Shown: positions 1 to 14,543, numbered from the stretch's first letter. The stretch is DNA of 64,000 nucleotides from Halocaridina rubra (GCA_037179515.1 JAXCGZ010017040.1:1-64000), one strand, 5' to 3'. The notes: generated from the sequence alone by a model not told the origin. Made by a program: numbers and translations.

Positions 1-106
1 CCACACCTCCCTCCCCCATCATGCTCATAGCACCAATATGAGTGGACTCTCCTTTACATGAGTCGAGGTGAACGATGTGGTAGTGGGGGATTATCTATAG
101 GACTTT

Positions 107-850
107 TCAGTGCCGAGCAAGGGGCCACAGGGACATGATCAACACTACGAGAGGGCATCCATGGACCTGCCGCAGCCCATTACTACTCCAACCTTGTCCC
201 AACAAGGCAACGTCGGGTCTTGAATTCGGACACGCTGGCCGATGGTCAACTTGGTAAGGGATGGGCGTGGGAATCACACTGTCGATAGACTTGTTCGGTA
301 CGAGTAGCATCTCGGCGTTCACAGTCGTTGGTCCGGGCTTGCCATTCCTTGGAGAAGGACTCTGGGTGGGCCGGGACACAGAAGTGGAGGGGGCAGCCAT
401 ACAGCAACTGGGTGGGATAGCAACCTGCAGACATAGGAAGTTGTTGTGTAGCTCTAGGACACCCCTGTTGAAGTCCTCGCAGTCGATGTTTCCATTGGGC
501 GCCATCTTCTTAATGGGTGCTTTACAAACTTGACTGCTGCCTCGGCATGTCCATTTGAATGAGGATAGTGGGGCAAGAACATCACATAGCGAATGCCCCA
601 AAGTACCATGAAGTTCTGGAAGTCAGCACTGTTACGATAGACCTCCATCGTTCCTGAGGTGGAGGGGAACACCAACTTCTCGGAAGTATCTGCAGAACAT
701 CTTGACTACTCTTGAAGTCGTTGTGTTGGGTCCGCAGGGTACGACCACAGGCCAGCCTGACAATCTGTCTGCAATTACCAGGAATTATTTCCCTGCAACC
801 TAAAATAAATCAGCGGAGACAGACTCAAAAGGCCTCATAAAGTATTTGTC
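107..850 (-). pseudogene. Ty3/gypsy integrase remnant
   Basis: Minus-strand translation in several frames shows integrase core landmarks: RPFESVSADLF near 800, an ADRLSGWPVVVPC-like stretch near 760 (first Asp), an RNDGG-like segment near 655 (second Asp), and PHYPHSNGHAEAAVKFVKH near 550 (catalytic Glu in HAEAA). C-terminal sequence HPESFSKEWQAR lies near 345. The D,D-35-E catalytic residues can therefore all be located, but in different frames. The enzyme would insert retroelement cDNA in the nucleus; this copy is broken. It follows gag-like sequence with the polymerase region missing. Confidence 0.75.
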
Positions 851-1053
851 AGATAGGAGGGGGTGCTGTTGCTTGCTAGGCTCCTGAAGGGTCTTGTCAG
901 TTTCCGGAGGTGATGTTGACTTGTGCATTGTGGTGGTGTTGCATGTAACGATTAACGATGCGTCATACGTGATGACCATTACTATGTTTCTTGCAGGGGG
1001 AAGGAGAAGCTCTACCAGAGCCAAAAGAACTGTCCTGAACCTCGTCCATTTTT

Positions 1054-1908
1054 TTAGCTACATCTGTTGTAGTGGCAAGTATAATTGCAATCGTGGCATT
1101 GCACATCCTTGGCTGGGCATCTAGGGGTCCTGGCCCAGTGGCTTTTACAGCCACAGTTGGTACAGGTAACGTTAACTGCAGGGCATCTTCCCAAGCTGTA
1201 TTGGTGGTTGCAGAACAGGCATGAAGACTGCATCAATGGTTTATGCTGGTAGGTGGCCATCTTCTACCATCGTTGTTCCTTCTTGTATGTAGAAATGGCA
1301 CGTAGTTTGACTTGAGGCGTGAACAGCTGAAGCAGTTGTATGAGCAGCCTCAAATGACCTACAGCATGTGACGAATGTGTGGAGGGATGCAGCTGCGTCG
1401 AGAGAGATAAGGTGCTGTACAGGGTCCTGATCTTGGACTCCATTCAGGATCACCATCTTCAATTTTGTCTTGGCACACGTAATGGAATCACCAGAACACA
1501 GGTCTACCTCCTCAACCAGGTTTGTGAGGTGGACATAAAAGTTGCTGAAAGACTCACTGTCAGCTTGTTTGCATCAAATTAGGTAACTATGTCAAATGCC
1601 TTCGTTCCTGAGATCCTTGAAGTAAACTTGCAAACAGTCGAGTACTGTACTCTGTTCACAGTGAGAGAAGTGTCTGGAGGGATGCCAAGTGTGTGCTCCA
1701 GAACTTCTTGTAACTCAAGGGAGATGCACTTGCGAAGTTGTATAAGCTGTTTCTCTCTTAACTTTTTCTGAAAGTATATCATGACAGCAAAGTTGTGCCA
1801 CCTACTCTGCCACTGGAGAAAAACTTGAAACGTCAAATCTGCTTGCAGAGTAGATGGGTTTTGTGGCACTGGTTTCCTTGGAGGAGGAGCAGCAGCAGCT
1901 GTGTGCAT
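1054..1908 (-). pseudogene. gag-like remnant with CCHC zinc knuckles
   Basis: Three overlapping minus-strand frames (1908-1579, 1462-1241, 1260-1054) carry a gag-like region. The last holds closely spaced Cys/His motifs: CLFCNHQYSLGRC, then CTNCGCKSHWARTPRC and CHDCNYTCHYNRC. These resemble retroviral-type nucleocapsid zinc knuckles, which bind RNA during particle assembly. The upstream frames contain a plausible capsid-like helical region (AVMIYFQKKLREKQL). Frameshifts separate the pieces. A host CCHC protein is less likely because integrase-like sequence follows at once on the same strand. Confidence 0.65.
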
Positions 1909-2349
1909 AGCCGTGAAAACAGGAGTGCTGTGAGTCGCAGGAGGAGAGACGTCACAGGAGGTACTGGTGTATCCTGGGAACTAACAGACGAATCTGTCAG
2001 GGTTGTGGGGTGGTTTTAGGTACAGCTTTTGTGGGTGGGGGACAGTGCAACTCCACAAGCGTGACACTGTCTGTAGGAGTGCCGTAAATCTTGCATTTTC
2101 TTCCCGTCATCATAATTTGTCCGCTTTCCGACGAAGCTCAACACTGTCACCAAAACAAGGCCCACTCCCAGTTGGCCACAGACACATACACCAATTACAA
2201 AATGCAAACTGGGAAGCTATCAACAATAACACAGAACAACAATCTGCAGTTAAACAGTACTTCCATCATAAATATTAGCAGTGCAACACAGTCCTTTAAA
2301 ACAATACTTCAAAATGAATCCAAAAATCATATCCCTAGAGGAAACAGAA

Positions 2350-4290
2350 ACAAACAACATCAACTTCACACCAAATAATAAGACCTCTTCAAACCACGAT
2401 ACGCTAAATTACTTTCAAACCCCCCACTCACAACAGTACACAATAAATTGAAACACTAAGCACACAAATAAAATAAAATACTAGAACACATTATATTGAA
2501 TAAATACCTGCACATGCTTGATCACAAAAACACCAACAACCTTCACTAAACACTACACAGCATTACATTATCTAACAGTAACACAACAAAATCACATGTT
2601 ACCATCACAACAAACACTTTACCTTCAAGCAAAAAACAGGCAACTTCCCTCATGTAACAATTCTCTCATATCAGTCTTCTTTATTCCCAGTTTGACAAAC
2701 AACATGTCATCAGACACAAGAGATAGTTCTTTACAGACCCAGAATATACATCTTTCACCAACCATCAGGCAATACACATCATTAACAATCTCAAGCATTC
2801 ATATGCCTGTGGCCCTGACGATATAAGCAACAAACACCTTAAACATCTGGGATCAAAAGGTATAACATATCAAACAATAGCTACTCATGGAACACAATAC
2901 CGAACATCAAGAAGCATGGTGTCATTATTTTTCCCAACTCTAACAAAAAACCTATGCTATCTTCTTTGTATCATCTCATTACACTACTCTGTAATCCCTC
3001 CAGTAGGTGAACAACTAAAATTGCAATAATTTACACTTCACATTCCCATAACCCTGTCACAGTATGGTAACTCAGCATTACACTCCACAAACATCTGTCT
3101 TACAGATCAGACACAAATAACTTTTGATGGAATTAATTCAGCTAGGCCATACTATAGCATGCTCCTCGTCACATTAAATAGGAGCAAAGCTATTAATGGC
3201 ATCATCTGCCATAATTTAACAAAGAAAATAAAAAAAAATATGCACAATAACACAAAACGATGGCTGGCCAACTACCTTGCAGGCAGGTGCACACACTTAT
3301 TATTTACCTGTAAATCATCACACATTAGGAACTTTACAGAGGCCTTCAAGGATCAGCTTTATCATCTATACATGCACAATTTAGCCAAACCACACTGACC
3401 TCAAGTACACATAGCTTCCTACTCAAACATAGCACTTACAGGTTCACATCAAAATGCAAATACAGCTGTAGACCACCTCCAATGCTACTGTCTGTTTACC
3501 AGACAGAATTCAAATCAGCCCCAGCCAAACCACAATTTCTCTCCTCACAAATTGAACTGCAGAACACAGTTACATTCCATCTCACCATTATCGCCATCAC
3601 CTTTATACACATACAAACCCCTAAAATCCTTGGTATAACATATAAGTCATCAAAGTCATTTAAACATGCTACAAACACACTAATGCCAAGACTCAATACC
3701 CTCAGATCACTTGTCCATACCATTACAAAAGTATACAAACAATAAATATGCTCAATGATGATATATGCAAGCTCTGCTTAAGTTTCTAACCTGACTGAAA
3801 CAAACCACATCATCTTACGGACTATACAAAACAAAGCACAAAAAAATAATCACAGGCTGCACAGCTACAATACCTACAGAATACCTATATACACCGAGGC
3901 AATTAAAACGACACCTACCATAAAGTATCACACACAATATTGTACTGGCATATCTTCCTCTCCTGCTAACACCAAACCAGCCTCTGCAAACATGTCCACA
4001 CATATTTTAGTAGCCATTCTATCCAGTCTCTCACTGACAACACACAGCTGCATGCACAACCTCCCGACATTCACACCTTCCAAATCTTCCCTCACCCATG
4101 AAGACAAGACTCCACTTGACCAGAAGAGGCTGTATAACTCTGTAAATGATGTCTGTCCAAGATGTAACACATCACCTCATCCAATCAAACACATTATGGG
4201 AGACTGCAATAGCTTACAACTAAATATACAAACAAAACAACATATACTCCTCGAGTGCTCTATGGGAAATTCCAGTAATGGCATGGGCCT
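2350..4290 (+). mobile_element. Decayed Jockey-like LINE (RT and C-terminal zinc knuckle)
   Basis: The plus strand reads as a heavily mutated non-LTR reverse transcriptase. Recognisable pieces are a GP-D-x-ISNKHLKHLG-like stretch near 2815-2850, a palm/thumb region at 3159-3398 with TKRWLANYLAGR, a segment at 3600-3740 (TPKILGITYKSSKSFKH, RLNTLRSL), and the C-terminal Cys/His motif CPRCNTSPHPIKHIMGDC near 4155-4210. The order matches Jockey/I-type LINEs. The codon use is strongly A/C-rich (many Thr, His, Pro), unlike the neighbouring DNA. Stops and frameshifts are frequent, no endonuclease domain is visible and the 5' end is uncertain. Confidence 0.65.
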
Positions 4291-4299
4291 TCCTTAGGG

Positions 4300-5635
4300 A
4301 CTCGGGGCTGTTTGGCAACAACCGCCACAACTTGTACATCAGTTTTATTCTCCCTCTTTGAGATGCAAACTGTCCTATGCATCTATCATACAATGAGCCT
4401 TTGTTTCAGTTGCATCTGTACACTTTGTTCAATAAAGTAAAAGGAGATTTGTTAGTCTTTTCTGACACTGCAATCCATGAAGGAAGTACTAAGAAGGGCA
4501 GAAAATGTGCATTCGACTCATCTAATCAAAATGATTCTTTAAGCCAAATTGAGATTTTATTGTTATAATATTCACTCAATACGTTAATGCACATTTTTTA
4601 TGGTGAAAACTCAAGAGCATGCATATTGTATAATATTTAAGTTCAACATTAACAAACTGGAATAAAAAAAATCCACAAGAAAATCATGAAACTGTTTAAG
4701 AGTGAGCACACCATCACAACTTTCCACTGAATACACTGCAATAATATATTATCCTAACTTTCTACTGTAATTAACTAGTTTTTAAGGTAAAAGTTAATTT
4801 CTGGCATAAAAAAAAAAATCATGCAAACTAAGCACAGCAACACAACTTTCCAGACTAAAGAGTTCCTGTCAAGAATTTTAAACAACAATTATTATATCAA
4901 CAGCCCTTGACTTCCACTCGACTTAATCTGTTTTTAATGAAAGTGAAAACAAATTATGATCACATTATATCATAATATAATGCAATAAAAAGAATTAGAA
5001 AAAAGTAAAGAAATTTCAATTCAAGAATATCCAAATAATTTAAATAAAATCTTTTTTAGCATGAAAATGAATACAGAACATGGACTGGTGGAATGTCGTT
5101 TTTATTTTGTCACTCTCCCATTATCCCACCACCTGAACAGTGCCATTTCATGATACAACTAGCTGTGAGGCGTGCAGAACTATATTAAAACAAACTCCCA
5201 TAACCTATCTTAATGGGATAGAAAACTTAATCCACGTTTTTGCATGCACATCTAGGTCAAGATGATTTCGAGTTTCATCGCCTCTTACAGCCAGATATAC
5301 AGTGTTGCAAATCTAATGCCAAGATGTTGCAATCTAACAAAATCAACTACTTTGTAGCTATATATATTGAATGCTATCAACTTTGGCTGGGTTGCATGTA
5401 AATTTCCCTTTGAATTTAACGTTTACATAATTTTACAGGTTTGCAACATCTGGGCAATGGATTTGGCAATAGTGCTAGCAGATATAGCTATAAAACTCAA
5501 ATCACCTTGACTAAGAGGACTGGGCTTAACACTTATGATAAATTTTATATCTATGGTGGGTATGCCAACACTCACCAAGCACACCCACATTCAAGACCTC
5601 TGCTACTTTTAATATAACAATGAGTATATTCAGCC
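4300..5635. other. AT-rich intergenic DNA, no recognised gene
   Basis: No coding, RNA or transposon signature is recognised. Two short related segments lie near 4684-4735 and 4816-4860, each with an AAAATCATG start and a CAACACAACTTTCCA-like or CATCACAACTTTCCA-like core, suggesting an old local duplication. Confidence 0.4.
5012..5086. repeat. Copy 1 of a ~70-bp sequence also found at 6557-6627
   Basis: A stretch with AGCATGAAAATGAATACAG resembles one at 6557-6627 with GGCATGAACACGAATATAG, with matching flanks (ATTTCAATTCAAGAATATCC versus ATTTCAGTTCATGAATATTC). The second copy lies just past the stop codon of the 1316-aa zinc-finger gene, so this may be a duplicated 3'-UTR fragment or a small dispersed repeat. 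Confidence 0.5.
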
Positions 5636-5800
5636 ATGTTGTTGTTGTTGTTGTTTGAGGTTAAAGCCAACCTTGTGTTGGCACGGGCCCTCGTTCAAAG
5701 AACGGCCCGTAGGTTAGAGGTTATACCTCTCGGTTTGTTTTATCACCTTGGTGGTTCGAAAGTTTCCAAGGTGGTGAGATGTGTGTCTATGTTGTCAAGT
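5636..5800. repeat. SINE-like repeat candidate with stem-loops
   Basis: A (GTT)n run is followed by a more GC-rich segment with self-complementary pairs: CACGGGCC with GGCCCGTA around 5680-5712, and CCAACC/GGTTGG-type and CACCTTGG/CCAAGGTGG pairs nearby. The sequence has no coding character and stands out from the AT-rich surroundings. It could be a short interspersed repeat, but no clear A and B boxes were identified and no second copy is present in the window. Confidence 0.3.
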
Positions 5801-6643
5801 GGGGAAGAAGGCACACAAAACACCGAGAAAGCAAATATAATACATATAACAGTACTGCATTATATAACATTACATTTACTACAAGTGCAAGACCAACACA
5901 AAAAAAAACAGTACTCTTCCCCGAAAATAGAAATGACGAATAAGTAGTGTCAGTTAAAAGTAAATGCGTTCGGGATACCGCAAATAAGAAAAGACGATCC
6001 TTAATTCATATATTATCAGAATGAAAAGAAAAAATATATGACTTTGGCAACTTCATATATCTAAAATCACTGAACATATTTATAATACTGCATAACATGT
6101 ATTTCATTAAAACTTACAGTCGCAACTTAAAAAACAATGAGGACTTCAAAGCACAAATACAAATATTTCCAGAGAAATTCTCAAGATTTTTAGAAACTAA
6201 AACAGGAAATTGAACATTGTTTTTCTCTTATAATTTATATTTCCTTTATTTCAATACAAAACTTCATAATGAGAAAATTTCACAATAAAATATTTTTTCC
6301 ATAATAACTATGCAAATCTTCCTGAGGAAAAACAATACAAAATAAAAGAGGCATCTAAACATAGAAAGAAATTCAATAACAGAAAAAAATTGCTTTGTTA
6401 GGTTATCAAGTTGAGAATGTAAAAATTAACCTTAAATAGAATGCCAGAGCAGTTGAATATATGGAATATTCAGTTAACTCAATATTTAACACTGTCATCA
6501 ATAAGTTTTACCTCACTTAAAACTAAAGTGGTAAAGAAAAAAAAAAAAGGAGAAATGATTTCAGTTCATGAATATTCAATAATTTATACAAACAACTTTT
6601 TGGCATGAACACGAATATAGGACATGTATGAGTGACAATATCT
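5801..6643. other. 3' flank of zinc-finger gene 1
   Basis: AT-rich and non-coding. It should hold the 3' UTR of the minus-strand gene at 6644. A minus-strand AATAAA (plus-strand TTTATT at 6245-6250) is a candidate polyadenylation signal. The second copy of the 70-bp repeat described at 5012 is at 6557-6627. Confidence 0.4.
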
Positions 6644-9600
6644 TTAAAGGAATTTCCTTATTTGATTTTTTCGAGGTTTATACAAATCCATATCTATAAG
6701 ACTTTTTCGCCATTTATTCCGAATGTGCCCCTTTGCATGCATGGCAAATGTGGTTTTACGGAAAAAATGTTTCAGACAGATTTCGCACACATGAGGTCTA
6801 CAGGCATTGTGAACTCGCTGTTTGTGTCTTTTGAAGTTATTTTCACACGAGAAATATCTATTACACGCCTTGCAATGATACAAAAGCTCTTTTAGATCCG
6901 GGTGAGTTGCCAAATGATTTGAGAGTTGGCTGATGGTGTCAAAATGTGTGCTGCAGAAAAGACACCTTCTTAACTTGTTAGAAAAATGAATTCTAAGATG
7001 ATTTACCCTTTGTAGTCGACTTTTTAAAACTTTACTGCATGAAGAACAAGGGAACGACCCACTACCTCCCGGCATTAAAAGGATACTAGTTTTAGTACTT
7101 TCTAAACTCATATGCTTCTTATATTTGTCTTCTTCTAAGAATGAAGAAGCACAGTAATTACACCAAAACTTGGAATCATCTAGCTTATTCAGTATGCTTC
7201 CATATGACATTCGGGTAACTTGCTCTTGTACTATCTGTTGATCTGCCAACTCTTCAAAAACATCTGCATTGTGAGCTGGTGGTCTCTCAATCACGTCATC
7301 TTCAATAGATGTTGATGAATCTAAACAAAACCCCAGCTTCTTAAGAATTGTTTCCATGGATGCCTTCTCTCTATCCAGACAATCAAGAACACTTTGAACA
7401 CTTGGGTCATCCGTCATATAATATGAGATTACTTTAGCAATATCACAAGATGTAACACAATTAAACAACTGCTCCCTTAACCGAGTTTTCGTTATATCAT
7501 GATTCAAATACTGCCTTGCTTCACTCTCTTTCTCTCTAGCATTTAATGAGGAGTTCCCATGATCAGTTTTACCCATACCATGTGCATGCTCTAACAAAGA
7601 AAAATTCTGTGAGTAGGATTCATGCCTTTCATCTGCAGCATTTAAATTTGCATCAAAATGTACTCTCTCCACACTACTGCCCTTTTCCACTGGGTTATTG
7701 TCTTCATTTTCAGGTAAGATATCTTTGCTATTGTCACTCTCTGTAGATCCATCCAAACTGCAACTGCTTTCTCTATCTACTGACATGTCCACACTATTTC
7801 TCAAACTAACATCATCATCACTTTCTCCATCAACATCAACATTTACAACGGGAGAAAATTTATCAACGATATGATTCAAGTCTTCCGAGTCTTCATCACT
7901 AATGTCCATAATATCCCGTTTTTTTGTGATTACATGTCTTTCAAAAACTCCATAATTACGAGTGATTCTTTTAGCACTACCAAATACCTTTTTAAATTCA
8001 TCTAAACGATTCTGCTTTCTAGATGTGCCTTCCATTTCTATTAAGCTATTGTCACGTTTACAGATTTTAACAACTTTTCTTTTAGAATTGTGTTCATCCA
8101 AACTCTCTACAAAACCTCTATTAAATGTACATCTCTCAATATCTACCATTTCAATGACTTCTGCCTCCGCTCTTTTCGGAGATAATTTCTTTCTACCAAT
8201 CAACTGTTTTACTTTGTGGATCCAATTTTTGCAATCCTTATCAAACAAATGAGGAGTAACAGTAGGAGAGTACCTAAGTGACACATCAGAAGTAATCTTA
8301 TACATGCACCGAGTAGGTTTGACTGTGGGCGCATCATGACCCTTCAGGTGATTCTTCAGTTGAATAACAGAGGTGAAACTTTTCCAACACATGCAACAAC
8401 CATATGGTGATTTGCCCAAATGTGATTTTATGTGAAGCTTTTTGCTTAATATAATGTCAAAGCATTTTGAACAATAAAGGCACTTCAATGGATCTTTTGA
8501 ACTGAAAAACTCTCTGTATCTGAAGTGAAATATATAAAGTTCACAACAAAACTCACACTGCCAACAATTTTCATCTTTGGATACATTCTCAAAATCTATG
8601 AGTTCAGTGTCCTCAGCATCTGGAGCTTCTTGAGAAATACAATCCGTATCTTCCATTGGAGCTTCAGAATTTTTATCATAGTCACCACCGGTATGGATAA
8701 CATTTATAATACCAGTGTTCACCCACACTTCATCATGCAAGTTTTTTGTAACTTTCTCAATGCTACTACTCATCTCCAGAGTTTTTTCATTTTCATTATT
8801 CACCGAGCTCTCTCTTATATTCAGAAAACCTTTACCAGTAGCTTTGCAAAATCTGTCATCACAACCTTCATTCTCGGAAATTTCAACAAGAATTTCCATA
8901 GACTTTGGAAGTACGTTTCTAAGAACATCATATACAACATTTCTTCTGCTATCATCACCACACTGTACTGATGATATTTTTTTAACTTCTAATTCAAGTA
9001 AAGTACTGAATATCTTGAAATCCTTCAAAACCACATGGGAAGAGGTAGTAGGGGAATATCTAACTGATAAGTCAGAAGTAAGATCATACACATAATTAAT
9101 AGGCTTCAAGATAATCTTATGGTATTCGAGATGATTTCTTAAATCCTTAACATTGGTGAAGCTCTTACTGCAAACACAACAGCCGTATGGAGAATTGCCT
9201 AAATATTTCCTATTATGAATCTTCCTGGTAACACAACATCTGAATTTTTCCCAACAAAAAACACACTTCAGAGCTTCCTTTTGTATGAAGCATTCTCTAT
9301 ATCTAAAGTGAATTAGAAAATATTCAGAACAGTGGACGCATTGCAGAGAATTTGCAATTGTCTTATTGGTACAAAGATCTGCCAGTTCGTTTTGCAATGG
9401 CTTGTAGTGAACGTCATATTCCACCATCTCAGAGGTATTCATATTTCTACTTGTAGCAGTGCCACGAAGAAAATGCCAGAAGAAGTGCTTATTGAGCACA
9501 AAGTCACTGCTGTACCATTTGGAGCAAAACAAACACTGTACACATTTACTGCTATCTTCAACCACTTCATCAATTCTTGTTGGATTCTGAGACTGAGAGA

Positions 9601-10594
9601 CAGCTGTTAATCTACTCTTTTCCTTAGGAACTTGCTGTGTATAAACATAAAATCTTATCATTCCCTCTGAACCAATATAGTGTGCTTTATTCACTGTATC
9701 TGTTCCTCCACTATCCTGAGGCTTTACAATGAGCTGTGTAGGAGTCCTACTTGCAAAGCTATTACCATTAGTTTCAAAAGCTGATATCTCATTTGCACTA
9801 TCTGGAATAACCTCAACTACTTGCTTCTCAAGATTTTTATCCTTACAGATATCTGTGAGATTGCTCTCACATGGTAATTCTGAAGACTTACCCGAGATGC
9901 TGATGACATCTGATAAACTTTCATTGGAGTTGACTTGTATATTATGGCAACTTTCTGATTTTGAAGCACTCACAGAGACGGCATTTTTTTGAACGAATCC
10001 TTCGGCTACATTTCTTGTTATGAGTAGACCTCTTGTACCCTTGGAGACGTTATAACGGTAATATTTATCATATATTTGAGATTTTCCAGACTTATTGCTT
10101 GTTGATGGTTGTGCATCAGAAACATAATGCATATTTGCCTTTGTATTTGGACTATCTGTAAATGAAACACCACCACTGCTCTGAGGCTCTTTTAATATGA
10201 ATGATGAGTGCGCTTGTCTATCGCGGCATGACTCAGGAATAATTTTTTTGTTGTATTCAGGAGCACCTTGCTCAGTATAAAAACCCAATACAACATTTTT
10301 TAATATAATTACGTCTTGTCCTTCAATACCGACAGTCCCTTTCTCGGACCGCTTACCAATAGGCAAAGCATCACTTGCTGAAGACTCTGCCTGCGATACA
10401 GACTTCTTAACTTTTCTAACCTTAATTGTCTGTGAAGGAGAATCCAGTGATTTGTAACCTCGTTCTACACCTGTTTTAACTATAATAACCGTCTTAGTTA
10501 CTTCCTTCTTTTTAGGGCCAACTACTGCAGCATCAGTAGATTTCTTTTCAAAAATGAGCATTTGCCTATTAGCCTTTACTATATCATTAGACAT
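6644..10594 (-). CDS. C2H2 zinc-finger protein, 1316 aa, with duplicated internal finger module
   Basis: A probable nuclear DNA-binding regulator, open over 3.95 kb without introns. Residues 1-345 are low-complexity. A C2H2 finger lies at about 354-374. A module at about 417-523 (C-x2-C half-finger, a second finger, then YGCCVCSKSFT finger and a Pro/Tyr-rich tail with SDLSVRYSPT) recurs at about 677-785 (YGCCMCWKSFT, SDVSLRYSPT). An acidic Ser/Asp region at 895-970 and a helical segment at about 1035-1095 follow. A C-terminal array of about five fingers covers 1145-1290, including LYHCKACNR. In module 1 the second finger keeps one His but lacks the final His, while module 2 keeps both. The ATG has A at -3. 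A CTTTTAG just upstream could be a splice acceptor, so a 5' non-coding exon may exist. No orthologue is recognised by name. Confidence 0.85.
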   Translation of the reverse strand: MSNDIVKANRQMLIFEKKSTDAAVVGPKKKEVTKTVIIVKTGVERGYKSLDSPSQTIKVRKVKKSVSQAESSASDALPIGKRSEKGTVGIEGQDVIILKNVVLGFYTEQGAPEYNKKIIPESCRDRQAHSSFILKEPQSSGGVSFTDSPNTKANMHYVSDAQPSTSNKSGKSQIYDKYYRYNVSKGTRGLLITRNVAEGFVQKNAVSVSASKSESCHNIQVNSNESLSDVISISGKSSELPCESNLTDICKDKNLEKQVVEVIPDSANEISAFETNGNSFASRTPTQLIVKPQDSGGTDTVNKAHYIGSEGMIRFYVYTQQVPKEKSRLTAVSQSQNPTRIDEVVEDSSKCVQCLFCSKWYSSDFVLNKHFFWHFLRGTATSRNMNTSEMVEYDVHYKPLQNELADLCTNKTIANSLQCVHCSEYFLIHFRYRECFIQKEALKCVFCWEKFRCCVTRKIHNRKYLGNSPYGCCVCSKSFTNVKDLRNHLEYHKIILKPINYVYDLTSDLSVRYSPTTSSHVVLKDFKIFSTLLELEVKKISSVQCGDDSRRNVVYDVLRNVLPKSMEILVEISENEGCDDRFCKATGKGFLNIRESSVNNENEKTLEMSSSIEKVTKNLHDEVWVNTGIINVIHTGGDYDKNSEAPMEDTDCISQEAPDAEDTELIDFENVSKDENCWQCEFCCELYIFHFRYREFFSSKDPLKCLYCSKCFDIILSKKLHIKSHLGKSPYGCCMCWKSFTSVIQLKNHLKGHDAPTVKPTRCMYKITSDVSLRYSPTVTPHLFDKDCKNWIHKVKQLIGRKKLSPKRAEAEVIEMVDIERCTFNRGFVESLDEHNSKRKVVKICKRDNSLIEMEGTSRKQNRLDEFKKVFGSAKRITRNYGVFERHVITKKRDIMDISDEDSEDLNHIVDKFSPVVNVDVDGESDDDVSLRNSVDMSVDRESSCSLDGSTESDNSKDILPENEDNNPVEKGSSVERVHFDANLNAADERHESYSQNFSLLEHAHGMGKTDHGNSSLNAREKESEARQYLNHDITKTRLREQLFNCVTSCDIAKVISYYMTDDPSVQSVLDCLDREKASMETILKKLGFCLDSSTSIEDDVIERPPAHNADVFEELADQQIVQEQVTRMSYGSILNKLDDSKFWCNYCASSFLEEDKYKKHMSLESTKTSILLMPGGSGSFPCSSCSKVLKSRLQRVNHLRIHFSNKLRRCLFCSTHFDTISQLSNHLATHPDLKELLYHCKACNRYFSCENNFKRHKQRVHNACRPHVCEICLKHFFRKTTFAMHAKGHIRNKWRKSLIDMDLYKPRKNQIRKFL

Positions 10595-11533
10595 CTTGCT
10601 AAAAGATTTCTATCTCTGTGCTCTCTCTACAAAATAGGAATTTTACTTTTTTCTTAAGTTTATCTTGTATGGAAATTCGGGAATTATGATGATCTTTATG
10701 CAAAATGTAATTGAACTATTATTTATGCTTTCATTATATGTTGTCACAATAATACTTCTAAAAATCAATACATATGTAGTCACAATAATACTTCTAAAAA
10801 TCAATACAAATGTAACTCATCATCAATAAATTCAATAGTAAATGAGCACATTCACAATTAGGCTGACTTTATTCAATTTATCTATTCTGGGTAACAAGGA
10901 AAACAAACCCAAATTTCAAATTTACATGAGTATAAGGAGAATACTATTAAGATTTATACAATCACATACTTTAAAGTACAAATAATCTCGTCAATTTTAA
11001 GCAACTTGTTGTCCCATTAAGGTAGTTATATGAGAGACAGTCTTGCAATTATAAACAATATTCCAGTATAACCTCACTTCATCTTTCTGATTAGAAAGAT
11101 ACTCCTCAGCGCATATATGCATCACTCACTGTATACCACAGAGTCAGTAAATCACTTTAATAATAACTGTGCATCACCTTTTTAGTTTCATAATGAATGT
11201 ATCTCATATTGTCATATTTCACACCACTTCTCCAAGCTTCACACATCATCAGCTGAAAGATACATACATACTTTTAATAATACAAATAACAGCTAAAACT
11301 ATTCTTCTCACAACAAGCAAAAACATCTTACTGAAGATAGCATAAATTTTGTTTTTAAACCATATTGTGCCTATGGTTTATTTTGAAAAAGCATGATCCT
11401 AATGCAATATGGTTTAATCAAATTAAAAGACACCTCCAGAGTCAATCAGCACATCCATATAAATCAAATTTCCATCACAAACACAGAGAATTTCTATCGC
11501 ATACTTAAACGAAGAAGATGCAATGTGAAGTCA

Positions 11534-11536
<3 letters not shown>
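10595..11536. other. 5' flank of zinc-finger gene 1; short tandem repeat
   Basis: AT-rich upstream DNA. Two copies of a 36-bp unit (GTCACAATAATACTTCTAAA core) begin at 10743 and 10779. No TATA box or initiator can be assigned with confidence. Confidence 0.4.

Positions 11537-11581
<45 letters not shown>
11537..11581. repeat. (TA)n microsatellite
   Basis: Pure TA dinucleotide run, separated from the next TA tract by about 24 unique bases. Confidence 0.95.
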
Positions 11582-11586
<5 letters not shown>

Positions 11587-11604
11587 CAGCACCAGATGGG
11601 ACTG

Positions 11605-14454
<2,850 letters not shown>

Positions 14455-14540
<86 letters not shown>
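14455..14540. repeat. (TA)n microsatellite between two transposons
   Basis: TA tract with one TG interruption. It directly links the right end of Tigger A to the CACCTAGTTC end of the next element. Confidence 0.95.

Positions 14541-14543
<3 letters not shown>

Larger units (their letters stand above)
1..2000 (-). mobile_element. Ty3/gypsy LTR retrotransposon remnant (gag and integrase, no RT)
   Basis: On the minus strand gag-like sequence (1908-1054) is followed within about 100 bases by integrase-like sequence (about 850-107). The protease, reverse transcriptase and RNase H that normally separate them in Ty3/gypsy elements are absent, so the copy has a large internal deletion. The element runs off the left edge, and no LTR can be identified. 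Many short frames replace one long frame, so it is non-functional. The order gag then integrase on one strand is seen directly; the family assignment rests on the zinc knuckles and the integrase motifs. Confidence 0.75.

Noticed and set aside
8525..9095. Plus-strand frames inside the 1316-aa zinc-finger gene (also 7546, 7962, 9332 and 9729)
   Set aside because: Antisense shadows of a long, clearly structured minus-strand coding sequence.
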